This document shows positions 44,063 through 52,688 of a DNA stretch of 64,000 nucleotides, one piece after another. The stretch's first letter is position 1. Each line of letters opens with the position of its first letter. A program made the position numbers and the translations under genes. Origin of the DNA: Leifsonia williamsii. Lineage in GTDB: Bacteria; Actinomycetota; Actinomycetes; Actinomycetales; Microbacteriaceae. The notes under the pieces were generated by a model. The model made no database searches and had not been told where the DNA came from. It was given only the letters and a program-made list of their open reading frames with translations. The DNA is taken from the NCBI RefSeq assembly GCF_030433685.1, contig NZ_JAROCF010000001.1, positions 248,001 through 312,000 of the forward strand, in the 5' to 3' direction.

Positions 44063-45151
44063 CTACGCGGCGGGCTCGCCCAGCCGCCGCAGCAGCCCGG
44101 CGCCCACGAGTGCGCGCGCGACAGCGACCACGTCGGCGACCGGTGCCCCGCCGGCGGGAACGCCGTGCGCGTGCACCACGCGCTGCACCAGGTCTGCGAC
44201 GCCGGCCGGCCGCGCGCACGCCTGCCAAACGACGGGCGCGATGCCGTCGAGCACCCCCACCCGGCCGCCGGCGAGCACGATCAACCGGTCGCCGTCGGGC
44301 AGCGTCTCGGCGTCGGCGGCCTGCGCGTACCGCAGCTCCTTCGCCTTCGCGGTCGGCCATTCGAGGAGGGGACGCACCAGCTCGGCAAGCTCCGCGGCCT
44401 CGGCGTAGCGCACGCGGCGGACGCCGTCGCACGCGTCGATGACCGAGCTCAGCCTCCGGAGCCCGTTCGGCCGAGCAGACAGCGCGCTGACCTGACCGAC
44501 GAGATCACCGACGGCCTCGTGCAGCGGGAGGCCCGACAGTCGCGGCCCGCCGATCCGGTCCCCTGGCGCGCGGTCGAGCAGCAGGATGGCGCTCAGCCGC
44601 GGCGCGCTCCCGAGCCGGCGGAGTCCGAGGTCGTCCGGGCCGAGCTGCAGCTTCGGCGATCCGGGCCGCGGGTCGACGACCGAGAGAGGGCGGGGGAACG
44701 GCACGACGGAGGCGTCGTCGCGGATCGCGACCGTCTCGTCGGTGACGTAGCCCCACCGCTCGGCGAGGATGCGGGCCGCGGTGGTCTTGCCCCGGCCGGA
44801 CGGCCCGACGAGCGCGACCGTGCGGCCGCTCACCGGGTCGCTGACAGCGGCCGCGTGCAGCAGCAGGAGGTCGCGCGAGCGGCGGCGGATGACGTTCGTC
44901 GTGAGAGCCGAGGTGAGGCGGGCGGAGACCTCCGCGAAGTCGGGCGAGGCGATGTCCGCACCGGCGGCCACCTCCTCGCGATGAGAGGTCAGCGCCGCCG
45001 AGACCGTCGCGCCCTCGCCGTCGTCGTCGGCCGGACGGGCGCCGCAGCGGGCCCAGGCGCGCGTGACCGCCCCCACCTGCTCGTCTGACATGCCGGCGAG
45101 CGCGACCCGGTAGGGGCGCTCGAGCAGCGTGAGGTCGAGGAGAGAGGGCAC
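44063..45151 (-). CDS. HPr-kinase-like P-loop protein with possible PqqD-like tail
   Basis: A 362-residue protein. LVGPSGRGKTTAAR at about 114-127 is a P-loop of the HPr kinase/phosphorylase-like type, preceded by LLLLHAAAV and followed by GYVTDETVAIRDD (possible Walker B). The C-terminal 70 residues (LDGIAPVVWQACARPAG ... VADVVAVARAL) resemble a PqqD-type winged helix, which presents peptides to modifying enzymes. Similar two-part proteins occur in peptide-natural-product clusters, but no precursor or maturase is nearby. GTG 45151 is 6 nt after a TAAGCT box. Confidence 0.65.
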   Translation of the reverse strand: MPSLLDLTLLERPYRVALAGMSDEQVGAVTRAWARCGARPADDDGEGATVSAALTSHREEVAAGADIASPDFAEVSARLTSALTTNVIRRRSRDLLLLHAAAVSDPVSGRTVALVGPSGRGKTTAARILAERWGYVTDETVAIRDDASVVPFPRPLSVVDPRPGSPKLQLGPDDLGLRRLGSAPRLSAILLLDRAPGDRIGGPRLSGLPLHEAVGDLVGQVSALSARPNGLRRLSSVIDACDGVRRVRYAEAAELAELVRPLLEWPTAKAKELRYAQAADAETLPDGDRLIVLAGGRVGVLDGIAPVVWQACARPAGVADLVQRVVHAHGVPAGGAPVADVVAVARALVGAGLLRRLGEPAA

Positions 45152-45157
45152 CCCACC

Positions 45158-45163
45158 AGCTTA
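45158..45163 (-). promoter_or_regulatory. -10 box of a likely leaderless promoter for the HPr-kinase-like gene
   Basis: TAAGCT on the minus strand, 6 nt before GTG 45151. The 84-bp region shared with the threonine aldolase gene is AT-rich around 45168-45185. Confidence 0.5.
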
Positions 45164-45235
45164 GCGGTGAAATATGTATATGACATGTGCGACTGCCGTG
45201 CGGGAACCGCATGCCGGGAATGCGAGGATGGACGG

Positions 45236-46306
45236 GTGACACTCCAACTCCACGACCTGAACCTCCGCGGGTTCGCGTCCGACAACTACGCCGGCGTGCA
45301 CCCCGAGATCCTCGACGCCATCGCCGCCGCCAACCAGGGCCACCAGATCTCCTACGGCGAGGACGTCTACACCGAGCGCCTGCACGAGGTGTTCGCCGAG
45401 CACTTCGGCGAGGGCGTGCAGGTCTACCCCGTGTTCAACGGCACCGGCGCCAACGTGATCGGCCTGCAGTCGATGCTCCCCCGCTGGGGCGCCGTCATCT
45501 GCGCGAAGACCGCGCACATCAACACGGACGAGGCCGGCGCACCCGAGAAGGTGGCCGGCATCAAGCTGCTCACCGTCGACACCCCTGACGGCAAGCTCAC
45601 GCCCGAGCTGATCGACCGGGAGGCGTGGGGCTGGGGCGACGAGCACCGCGCGCAGCCGCTCGTGGTCTCCATCACCCAGACGACCGAGCTCGGCACCGCC
45701 TACTCGGTCGAGGAGGTCCGTGCGATCGCCGATCACGTGCACGCCAAGGGCATGAAGCTGCACATGGACGGCGCCCGCATCGCCAACGCCGCCGCGACGC
45801 TCGGCGTGCCGCTGCGCGCCTTCACCACCGACGCGGGCGTCGACGTGCTCAGCTTCGGCGGCACCAAGAACGGCATGCTCTACGGCGAGGCCGTGGTCGT
45901 GCTGAACCCGGAGGCGTCGGAGGGGCTCGTCTACCTGCGCAAGCTCAACATGCAGCTCGCCTCCAAGATGCGCTTCATCTCGGCGCAGCTCATCGCGCTG
46001 CTGACCGACGACCTCTACCTGCGGTCGGCGTCGCACGCGAACGCGATGGCGGCGCGCCTGCGCGGAGCCCTCGAGGCCGGCATCGCCGACGGCAGCATCC
46101 AGGGCGTCGGATTCAGCCAGGCGACGGAGGCGAACGGCGTCTTCGCGACCCTCCCCGCCGGCGTCGCCGATCGCCTGCGCGAGCACTTCCGGTTCTACGA
46201 CTGGGATGCGGCCCGCAACGAGGTGCGCTGGATGTGCTCGTTCGACACCACCGAGCAGGACATCGACGACTTCGTGGCCGCGCTGGTGCGCGAGCTGCGG
46301 GCCTGA
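45236..46306 (+). CDS. Low-specificity threonine aldolase
   Basis: A 356-residue PLP enzyme of the aspartate-aminotransferase fold I class, which splits L-threonine or allo-threonine to glycine and acetaldehyde. The N-terminus FASDNYAGVHPEILDAIAAA, AHINTDEAGAPEKV, LHMDGARIANA and SFGGTKNGM (PLP Lys) match the family. GTG 45236 was chosen because FASDNYAG lies at the usual distance and GAGGA precedes it; upstream in-frame ATG codons lack a ribosome site. Confidence 0.92.
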   Translation: MTLQLHDLNLRGFASDNYAGVHPEILDAIAAANQGHQISYGEDVYTERLHEVFAEHFGEGVQVYPVFNGTGANVIGLQSMLPRWGAVICAKTAHINTDEAGAPEKVAGIKLLTVDTPDGKLTPELIDREAWGWGDEHRAQPLVVSITQTTELGTAYSVEEVRAIADHVHAKGMKLHMDGARIANAAATLGVPLRAFTTDAGVDVLSFGGTKNGMLYGEAVVVLNPEASEGLVYLRKLNMQLASKMRFISAQLIALLTDDLYLRSASHANAMAARLRGALEAGIADGSIQGVGFSQATEANGVFATLPAGVADRLREHFRFYDWDAARNEVRWMCSFDTTEQDIDDFVAALVRELRA

Positions 46307-46537
46307 AGCAGCTCACCCCCCAGACTGGGGACAACCGGGGTACAAAATTGTCCTCCATTATGCCGACATGGAGGACCCGTTCCGCGCTATGCTTCAAGAG
46401 CGGTCGGGGGAACCCGAAAAATCCCCGATCGTAACCCCGAACGTATGCCGGGCTGTGTGGAAGACCCTAGCTCCCACACCGCCCGGCATCGTGGTCTCCG
46501 GGGCCGGTCGGTTCATCGGGCCGCAGGGCCCGCGACG
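46307..46537. other. 231-bp convergent junction with two hairpins
   Basis: No gene. GTCCTCCA (46350-46357) and TGGAGGAC (46369-46376) form an 8-bp hairpin; ATGCCGGGC (46445-46453) plus GTGTGG pairs with CCACAC and GCCCGGCAT (46481-46489) as a long stem with one mismatch. The latter is a good bidirectional terminator for the aldolase and PhyH genes. The region is richer in A/T than its surroundings and carries GGGGACAA and GGGGTACAAA (46327-46334, 46337-46346). Confidence 0.6.
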
Positions 46538-47401
46538 TCAGGCGTCGCCCATCATCAGGCCCTCGATCGTGTGCTTCTGCGTGATCGGCGTCAGCTCGTC
46601 CACCACCGGGCAGACCAGGTGCTGCGTGATCCGCTCGGGCAGCGAGTCGTAGAACTCCCGCGTGACCGCCATGTCGTGGTGCTCGGCGTTCCCCGCGCCC
46701 GGCGCATCCACCCCGAGCACCAGCACGGGCCGCGACTTCTGTGAGGTGTTCTCGGTCCCCCGGTGCAGCGTGAGCGCCGACCGGGCGGAGATGTCGCCGC
46801 GCTGCGGATACTTGCGCACGGCGCGCTCCAGGAACCGCGGGTAGAGCTCCTTCTCCGGGAACATCTCGTGCTCGAAGCCCTCGGGAAGGTCCCACTGCGT
46901 CCCCGGCGCGATCTCGAACGGTCCCATGTCCTCGTCGGTGTCGACGGCGGTGAGGTTGAAGGCGAGGGAGGTCAGCCTCCCCGTCTCCTTCGTCTCGTCC
47001 GGCATCGGGAAGTCGCGGTGCCACGGCTGGTCCTTCGCCCCCGGGCCCGGCACGTCGAAGCCCAGCTCGACGATCTGGTAGTCGGGGCCGAGCACGGCCT
47101 CGCAGACGCCGCGCACCCAGGGGTGGTCGACGAGCTCGACCCAGCCGCGCATCTGCTCGGGATGCATCTCGACGTAGTAGCGCTTGGTGCCGCGACCCAC
47201 CGCGCCGCCCGGGCGGCTCAGCGCCTCCGCGAACGCGACCTCGATGTCCTCGCGGAGCTGATCTGCCCACTCGGTCGAGAACGCGCCCTTCTTGCCGACG
47301 ACGCCGTCGGTGTAGAGGGCCGTGACCGCCTCCTGCAGCTCCGGCTCGAGCCCGGTGGTGTCGGGAGGCGCCGGGGTGACGCGGGGAACGGTGTCGGTCA
47401 T
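46538..47401 (-). CDS. Phytanoyl-CoA dioxygenase-family (PhyH-like) protein
   Basis: A 287-residue Fe(II)/2-oxoglutarate oxygenase of the PhyH group. The metal ligands are visible: WHRDF (HxD) and, downstream, LHRGTENTSQKSR with the distal His and the Arg that holds 2-oxoglutarate. These enzymes hydroxylate diverse substrates. It is the last gene of the carbohydrate operon, 30 bp after a GH43-like gene, with GAAAGGA upstream of ATG 47401, so it may process the sugar or an aglycone released from it. Confidence 0.87.
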   Translation of the reverse strand: MTDTVPRVTPAPPDTTGLEPELQEAVTALYTDGVVGKKGAFSTEWADQLREDIEVAFAEALSRPGGAVGRGTKRYYVEMHPEQMRGWVELVDHPWVRGVCEAVLGPDYQIVELGFDVPGPGAKDQPWHRDFPMPDETKETGRLTSLAFNLTAVDTDEDMGPFEIAPGTQWDLPEGFEHEMFPEKELYPRFLERAVRKYPQRGDISARSALTLHRGTENTSQKSRPVLVLGVDAPGAGNAEHHDMAVTREFYDSLPERITQHLVCPVVDELTPITQKHTIEGLMMGDA

Positions 47402-47431
47402 GGTTCGTCCTTTCGTCGGTGAACGGAGAAG

Positions 47432-48343
47432 TCAGCCTTCGGAGTACTCCAGCCGCCCCAGGTGCAGCATGCGGCGGGTCGCCTCCGCGTCCCAGGAGTG
47501 GAACGCGATGATGTCGGAGCCGTCGGGCGCGATGGTCAGCGAGTTGTGGCCAGGGCCGCGGAGGTCGTCACGCGTGCTGAGCAGCGGCGGCTGGTCGACG
47601 TGCTCCCACGGCCCGAGCGGATGGTCGGCGACGGCGACGCCCACGGCGTAGCCCGGCCCGGTCCACGCGCCGCCCGAGTAGGTCAGCCAGTAGCGACCGT
47701 CGCGGCGCAGCACGGCCGGCCCCTCCAGCGTGTGCCAGTCGTAGCGGCGGCCGTGGATGTCGCGGTCGCGCTCGTACAGCTGCCAGTCGGCGTTCGGCGC
47801 GAGCGCCGCGACCACAGGCCCGGCGAAGGAGGTCATGCTCGCGTCGAGCGGCGCCACGGCCAGGTGCGTGCCCGGTCGCTCGTGGTCGAGCACGTCGCGC
47901 GCGAAGAAGAGGTACCAGCGGCCGTCGTCGTCGCGGAAGGGGTGCGCGTCGATGGCGAACACCTCCCCGGGCGTGAGGTCGACGCCGAGATCGCGGAAGG
48001 GGCCCTCCGGCCGCTCGGCGCGCGCGACCCGGAGGTGGTGACCGTCGATGCCGCGGCCCACCGAGTAGTACATCCAGTAGGCGCCGCCCCCGAACGCCAC
48101 CTCCGGCGCCCAGTAGTCCTCGCCGAACGACTCGGGGAGGCGCTCCAGCACCGCGCCGGCGCTCCGCCACTCCACGAGGTCGGGCGAGAGCAGCGCCTCG
48201 AAGACGCGCTCGTCCTCGCGGCCGGGGTGCGTGCCGTACGCCGCATAGCCGCCCCCAGGGAGGCGCAGCACGAACGGGTCGGCGAAGTACCCCTCCCAGA
48301 CCGGGCCCCAGTGCTCGGCGACGCGGAGGTGCTGCTCCGTCAT
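47432..48343 (-). CDS. GH43-like glycoside hydrolase, cytoplasmic
   Basis: A 303-residue five-bladed beta-propeller enzyme. The GH43-type catalytic set appears as Asp in YFADPFVLRLP, Asp in FAIDAHPFRDDDG and Glu in LEGPAVLRRDGRYWLTYS; WAPEVAFGGG and YYSVGRG are typical blade segments. Such enzymes cut arabinose, xylose or galactose side chains. No signal peptide is present, so it acts inside the cell. ATG 48343 overlaps the stop of the GH43-like lipoprotein gene (ATGA), so the two are translationally coupled. Confidence 0.85.
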   Translation of the reverse strand: MTEQHLRVAEHWGPVWEGYFADPFVLRLPGGGYAAYGTHPGREDERVFEALLSPDLVEWRSAGAVLERLPESFGEDYWAPEVAFGGGAYWMYYSVGRGIDGHHLRVARAERPEGPFRDLGVDLTPGEVFAIDAHPFRDDDGRWYLFFARDVLDHERPGTHLAVAPLDASMTSFAGPVVAALAPNADWQLYERDRDIHGRRYDWHTLEGPAVLRRDGRYWLTYSGGAWTGPGYAVGVAVADHPLGPWEHVDQPPLLSTRDDLRGPGHNSLTIAPDGSDIIAFHSWDAEATRRMLHLGRLEYSEG

Positions 48344-49332
48344 CGCGTGCCCTCGAGCTGCGGCTGCGGGAGGCCGTTCTTCCACGTCACCGGCACGGCG
48401 TGCATGCCGCGATAGACGACGGCGTCATCCCACGAGTGGAACAGCATCCAGTCCTTGCCCGTGAATGTCACGAGGTCGGCGCCGCCCGGACCGACGTAAG
48501 CGCCGCCGGTGCCCTCGGTCGAGAGCAGCGGCTTCTTCTCCTTCGTGTACGGGCCGGTCAGCGCCGTCGCCGTCGCGACACCGGTCGCATAGGAGCCGCC
48601 ACCGTAGTCGTTCGCGGAGTAGAGGAGCACGTACTCGTCGTCGTGCCGGACGATGACGGGAGCCTCCACCAGGTTCCCCTCCCACTCCTGCGTCTGCTTG
48701 ACCAGCCGCACCGCGTCTCCCGTCAGCGAGGTGCCGTCGGCGGAGAGCGGAGCGAGCTGGAGCCAGGTGTCGAAGCCGCAGCAGTTGCCGTCGTTCTTCC
48801 AGACCAGGTGCCGGCTGCCGTCCTCGTCGGTGAAGACGCTCGCGTCGATCGCGCCGCCCTCGTCCACCGGGCAGACGAGCGGCTTGTCGGCCGTGGAGGT
48901 GAAGGGCCCGGTCGGGCTGTCCGCGAACGCGACGCCGATGCACTGGTGCCTGCTGGCGGTGTCGGCGGCGGTGAAGTAGAGCGCGTACCGGCCGTCGGCC
49001 AGCTTCGCCGGACCGGGAGCCCAGGTCTTCCCGGGCGTTGCCCACGAGGGCAGCTCCGGCAGCGCGTCCTCGTCGCTCACGGTCCACTTCTTCATGTCGC
49101 GGCTCGACGCGACCTGCACGTTCACGGCCGGTGTGTTCGTCGCGTACGCGTAGACGGTGTCGCCGTCGACGAGCGCACCCGGATCGGGGAAGTCGTCGTC
49201 GATCTGGAACGGCGCGAGGGTCGACGCGTCGGTCGCGGCGCCCTCCGGCGCGGCGCCGGACGAGCACCCGCCCAGCGCCGCGACCGCGAGCACGGCCGCG
49301 CCGAGCGCGACGACCGCCCGCGCCCTGCTCAT
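48340..49332 (-). CDS. GH43-like lipoprotein
   Basis: A 330-residue exported protein with lipobox LGGC near residue 23. Propeller motifs include DFPDPGALVDGDTVYAYA (Asp), TWAPGPAKLADGRYALYF, GAIDASVFTDEDG (Asp) and LVEAPVIVRHDDEYVLLYS (Glu), so the GH43 catalytic set is conserved. It would trim polysaccharide outside the cell before import. ATG 49332 overlaps the ABC permease stop (ATGA). Confidence 0.85.
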   Translation of the reverse strand: MSRARAVVALGAAVLAVAALGGCSSGAAPEGAATDASTLAPFQIDDDFPDPGALVDGDTVYAYATNTPAVNVQVASSRDMKKWTVSDEDALPELPSWATPGKTWAPGPAKLADGRYALYFTAADTASRHQCIGVAFADSPTGPFTSTADKPLVCPVDEGGAIDASVFTDEDGSRHLVWKNDGNCCGFDTWLQLAPLSADGTSLTGDAVRLVKQTQEWEGNLVEAPVIVRHDDEYVLLYSANDYGGGSYATGVATATALTGPYTKEKKPLLSTEGTGGAYVGPGGADLVTFTGKDWMLFHSWDDAVVYRGMHAVPVTWKNGLPQPQLEGTR

Positions 49333-50225
49333 CCCTTGACCCCGCTGGTCGCGACGCTCTCCACGATCTGCTTCTGGGCGAAGAAGAAGAGGATGAGCAC
49401 CGGCACCGACGCGATCACCGCCCCCGCCATGACGATGGCGTAGTGGGTGGAGTACGCGCCCTGCAGCTGCGACAGACCCGGCTGGAGCGTCAGGTTCTCG
49501 GGGCTGAGCAGGACGTACACCGGCCAGAGGAAGTCGTTCCAGTTCGACAGGAAGCTCAGCACCGCGAGGGTCGCGAGCGCGGGGCGGGCGAGCGGCAGCA
49601 CGATCCGCAGGAAGATGCGGAAGTCGCCGGCGCCGTCGATGCGGGCCGCCTCCTCGATCTCCACCGGCAGCCCGACGAAGAACTGCCGCAGGAAGAACAC
49701 GCCGAACGCGCTCGCCGCCCCCGGGATCGTGATGGCCCAGATGGTGTCGAGCCAGCCCAGGTTCTGCACGATCAGGTAGTTCGGGATCAGGAAGATGACC
49801 GGCGGCACGAGCAGGGTCGCCACGATCAGGCCGAACACGATCCGCTTGCCCCAGAACTCCAGCCGGGCGAGCGCGTAGGCGGCCAACGAGGCGGTGACCA
49901 GGATGATCACCGTCTGCAGCGCCGCGGCGGCCAGGCTGTTCAGGAACCAGCGGAACACCGGCTGCTGCCCGCTGGAGAGCGTGGTGTACGCCTCCACCGA
50001 GAACGGGTTCGGGACGGCCGAGTACGGGTTGCGGATCGCGTCGCCGTCGGTCTTGAAGGACGTCATCAGGATCCAGAACAGCGGCAGGATGATGATCAGC
50101 GCGAGCACGATCAGCACCGCGTACAGCACGCTCTTGCGCAAGGCGGCCTGGGTGGTGGGCTTGCGGCGCTGCGGCACAGCGCGGCCGGCCTGGGCCTCCT
50201 CGATCTCGGGGGTCGTCGTCGTCAT
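49329..50225 (-). CDS. Carbohydrate ABC transporter permease, MalG type
   Basis: A 298-residue permease with a charged N-terminal tail, six helices and the EAA loop EIEEAARIDGAGDFRIFLRIVLP. It pairs with the MalF-type permease directly upstream (ATGA overlap) and the SBP. The cluster has no dedicated ATPase, so a shared MsiK-type ATPase encoded elsewhere is probably used, as in other actinobacteria. Confidence 0.93.
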   Translation of the reverse strand: MTTTTPEIEEAQAGRAVPQRRKPTTQAALRKSVLYAVLIVLALIIILPLFWILMTSFKTDGDAIRNPYSAVPNPFSVEAYTTLSSGQQPVFRWFLNSLAAAALQTVIILVTASLAAYALARLEFWGKRIVFGLIVATLLVPPVIFLIPNYLIVQNLGWLDTIWAITIPGAASAFGVFFLRQFFVGLPVEIEEAARIDGAGDFRIFLRIVLPLARPALATLAVLSFLSNWNDFLWPVYVLLSPENLTLQPGLSQLQGAYSTHYAIVMAGAVIASVPVLILFFFAQKQIVESVATSGVKG

Positions 50226-51196
50226 GAGGCGCTCTTCTCTGCCCGCTCGCGCTGGAGGCGGAAGTTGATGATGCTGATGATCGCGAGGAAGGCGAACAGC
50301 ACGTAGCTCATCGCGGAGGCCGCCGCCATGTTGTTCTGCGAGAGGCCCTGGTCGGCGATGTACATGATCGCCGTGCGCGTGGTGTTGCCCGGACCGCCCT
50401 TGGTGATCAGGAACGACTGCCCGAACATGTTCGCGCTCGCGAGGATGGTGATGGTCACCACGAAGGTCATGACTGGCCGCAGCCCCGGCAGGGTGACACT
50501 GAAGAACTGGCGGACCGCGCCGGCTCCGTCGAGCGCGGCGGCCTCGTACAGGTCGGCGCTGATGCCCTTGAGGCCGGCGAGGATGATGACCGTGTTGAAC
50601 CCCATGGTCCACCAGACCGTCACGCCGACGAGCGTGAACCAGGCCCATGGCACGTCGACCGTCCAGGGCAGGTTGTCCGGCAGGCCGATCATGCCGAGCA
50701 GGTGGTTGACGATTCCGGACTGCGTGTCGAGCAGGTACTTCCAGATCACGCCGATGACGGCGACGCCGAGCACGTACGGCGCGAAGAAGATGCCGCGGAA
50801 GAACGATCCGGCTCGGATCTTCTGGTTGAGCAGCACCGCGACGAGCAGCGGGATGACCAGCAGGAAGGGCACGCTGCCGACGGTGAAGATGAGCGTCGCC
50901 AGCATCGACTGCCAGAAGTCGCCGGAGGTCGCCGACCCCGCGGTGAACAGCTGGATGTAGTTCTCGAGCCCGACGAAGGACTGGTCGACCCGGAACGGGC
51001 TCCAGTTGGTCAGGCTGATCCACAGTCCGAAGATCGACGGGTACAGCACGAACACCGCGAACAGGACGAGGAACGGCGCCAGGAACAGGTAGGCCGTGCC
51101 GGTCCGGCGCTTGCCGGTGCGGCTGCGGCCCTCGGCGCGGCGCGGGCGTGGCGCCCCGGTCTCCCGGGGCGCCACGACAGAAGCGGTGCCGGTCAC
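50222..51196 (-). CDS. Carbohydrate ABC transporter permease, MalF type
   Basis: A 324-residue permease with six helices after a basic N-terminus (TGKRRTGTAYLFLAPFLVLF), and the EAA loop DLYEAAALDGAGAVRQFFSVTLP. GTG 51196 is one base after the SBP stop. It forms the translocation pore with the MalG-type subunit. Confidence 0.93.
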   Translation of the reverse strand: MTGTASVVAPRETGAPRPRRAEGRSRTGKRRTGTAYLFLAPFLVLFAVFVLYPSIFGLWISLTNWSPFRVDQSFVGLENYIQLFTAGSATSGDFWQSMLATLIFTVGSVPFLLVIPLLVAVLLNQKIRAGSFFRGIFFAPYVLGVAVIGVIWKYLLDTQSGIVNHLLGMIGLPDNLPWTVDVPWAWFTLVGVTVWWTMGFNTVIILAGLKGISADLYEAAALDGAGAVRQFFSVTLPGLRPVMTFVVTITILASANMFGQSFLITKGGPGNTTRTAIMYIADQGLSQNNMAAASAMSYVLFAFLAIISIINFRLQRERAEKSAS

Positions 51197-51197
51197 G

Positions 51198-52517
51198 TTA
51201 CTTCCCGGAGCCGTACTTCTGCTGGTTCTGCTTCAGGAGGGCGTTGGCCTTCTGCACGCCGTCGTCCAGCGCCTCCTTCGGCGACTTCTTGCCGGTGATG
51301 GCCTCGTTGACCGCCGTGGTGATGGTCGCGCCCACGGTGGTGATGCCGGGGGCCGAGGTCTCGTAGTGCGCGTACTGCAGCTCGTCCAGGAACGGCTTGA
51401 GGTGCGGGTACGTCTGGAGCAGCTTCGGGTCCTCGCGGACCGAGTTCTTCGCCGGCAGCTCACCGGTCTGCGGCCAGTCTGCGGAGTGGTCGTTCATCCA
51501 CTTGACGAAGGTCGCGGCGGCCGCGGTCTTGTTCTTGTCCTGGCCCTTGTTGTTGGCGAACATCCAGTGCGTCGAGCTCGACCAGACGGCCTTCTGGTCG
51601 CCGATCTGCGGCACCGCGACGGCCTGCCACTGCAGCTTGTCGAACGCCGTGTTCGTGGTCTGCCAGACGCCGTTCCAGTTGAAGGCGGTCTTGCCGGCGA
51701 TCAGGGCGTTGATGTTGCCATCCTGCGCGACGTCCTTCGGGCTGTAGCCGTTCTTGATGAGGTCGGTCATCCAGGTGAGCGCCTTGACGCCCGCGTCGGA
51801 GTTGAACGTGGCCTCGGTGACGTCCTTGTTGTACAGGTCGCCGCCGAACTGCCACAGCAGCGACTGGAACTCGAACGTGCCGGTGAACACGTAGCCGTCC
51901 ACCCACTCGCCCTGGACGCCGGCCGCCTTCAGCTTGTCGAGCGCGGCGAGGTACGACGTCTTGTCGGTGGGCAGGTTCTCGGCGTCGACGCCGGCCGAGG
52001 TGAGCACCGACTTGTTGGCGAACAGGCCGAGCGGCGTCACGCTCCACGGCACCGCGTACTGGCTGCCGTTGTACTGACCGGCGTCGAGGAGGCCCTCGGG
52101 GAAGTCGCTCGCCTTGTACCCGAGGGACTTGACGATCGAGTCCGCCTTGAGCACGAGGCCCTGCGCGGCGTAGGTGGCGATGTCGTCGCCGTGGCCGACG
52201 GCGACGTCGGGGCCCTTGCCCGCCTTGATGGCGAGCGGCATCTTGCGGGCGATGTCGGCCCACTCCATCGGGACGTCCTTGACGACGATGTTGTCGTGCT
52301 CGGAGTTGAACTTGTCGATCAGCTTGGGGACCAGCACGGGAGCGGCGCCGCCGGTCCAGCCGTTCCAGAAGCTGATGGTGACCTTCGGGCCCTTGTAGTC
52401 GCCGGAGGAGACCTCCGCGCCTCCCGAGCCTCCGCTGCCGCCGCACGCGGTGAGCGCCAGGCCGAGCCCGACGGTTGCCGCGATCGCGATCGCACGTGCG
52501 GCTGTACGCATCTTCAT
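51198..52517 (-). CDS. Carbohydrate ABC transporter substrate-binding lipoprotein
   Basis: A 439-residue family 1 extracellular solute-binding protein. A signal peptide ends in the lipobox LTAC, followed by a Gly/Ser-rich linker and the binding fold (KVTISFWNGWTGGAAPVLVP, EFQSLLWQFGGDLY, KTAFNWNGVWQTTNTAFD). It starts the importer operon. ATG 52517 follows GGGAGAGAGA. A LacI-type operator 85 bp upstream and a TAGCGT box at 52579-52584 suggest inducible expression. The sugar is unknown; the enzymes suggest arabino- or galacto-oligosaccharides. Confidence 0.92.
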   Translation of the reverse strand: MKMRTAARAIAIAATVGLGLALTACGGSGGSGGAEVSSGDYKGPKVTISFWNGWTGGAAPVLVPKLIDKFNSEHDNIVVKDVPMEWADIARKMPLAIKAGKGPDVAVGHGDDIATYAAQGLVLKADSIVKSLGYKASDFPEGLLDAGQYNGSQYAVPWSVTPLGLFANKSVLTSAGVDAENLPTDKTSYLAALDKLKAAGVQGEWVDGYVFTGTFEFQSLLWQFGGDLYNKDVTEATFNSDAGVKALTWMTDLIKNGYSPKDVAQDGNINALIAGKTAFNWNGVWQTTNTAFDKLQWQAVAVPQIGDQKAVWSSSTHWMFANNKGQDKNKTAAAATFVKWMNDHSADWPQTGELPAKNSVREDPKLLQTYPHLKPFLDELQYAHYETSAPGITTVGATITTAVNEAITGKKSPKEALDDGVQKANALLKQNQQKYGSGK

Positions 52518-52601
52518 GTGATCTCTCTCCCTTGAGTGCAGTGCCCGCCGCGGCGGGGTCATGCCGCCGCCGGTGGCGACGCTATGCATGTTCCGCGAAT
52601 T

Positions 52602-52613
52602 TACAGCGCTATA
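52602..52613. promoter_or_regulatory. LacI-type operator O1 in the divergent control region
   Basis: TACAGCGCTATA differs at one base from the palindrome TACAGCGCTGTA. It lies about 17 bp upstream of TAGCGT (52579-52584), the likely -10 of the importer operon, so it would cover the -35 region. Confidence 0.65.
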
Positions 52614-52629
52614 CGTTCGCCGTCAAGCG

Positions 52630-52645
52630 GCCTGCGCTGTAAAGT
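52630..52645. promoter_or_regulatory. Operator half-site O2 and -10 of the lacI-like gene
   Basis: GCTGTA (52636-52641) is a half of the same palindrome (9 of 12 positions match over 52630-52641). It overlaps TAAAGT at 52640-52645, a TANNNT -10 for the regulator gene with TTCGCC (52616-52621) 18 bp upstream. The arrangement suggests autoregulation. Confidence 0.5.
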
Positions 52646-52688
52646 GAGCAGGCCCGCCACGGCGCGGGCGAAGGCGAGGGGGTTCGGG

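Noticed and set aside
46206..46652. A short plus-strand frame running from the aldolase end over the junction
   Set aside because: It has no ribosome site at its internal ATG, crosses two hairpins and ends inside the convergent PhyH gene.
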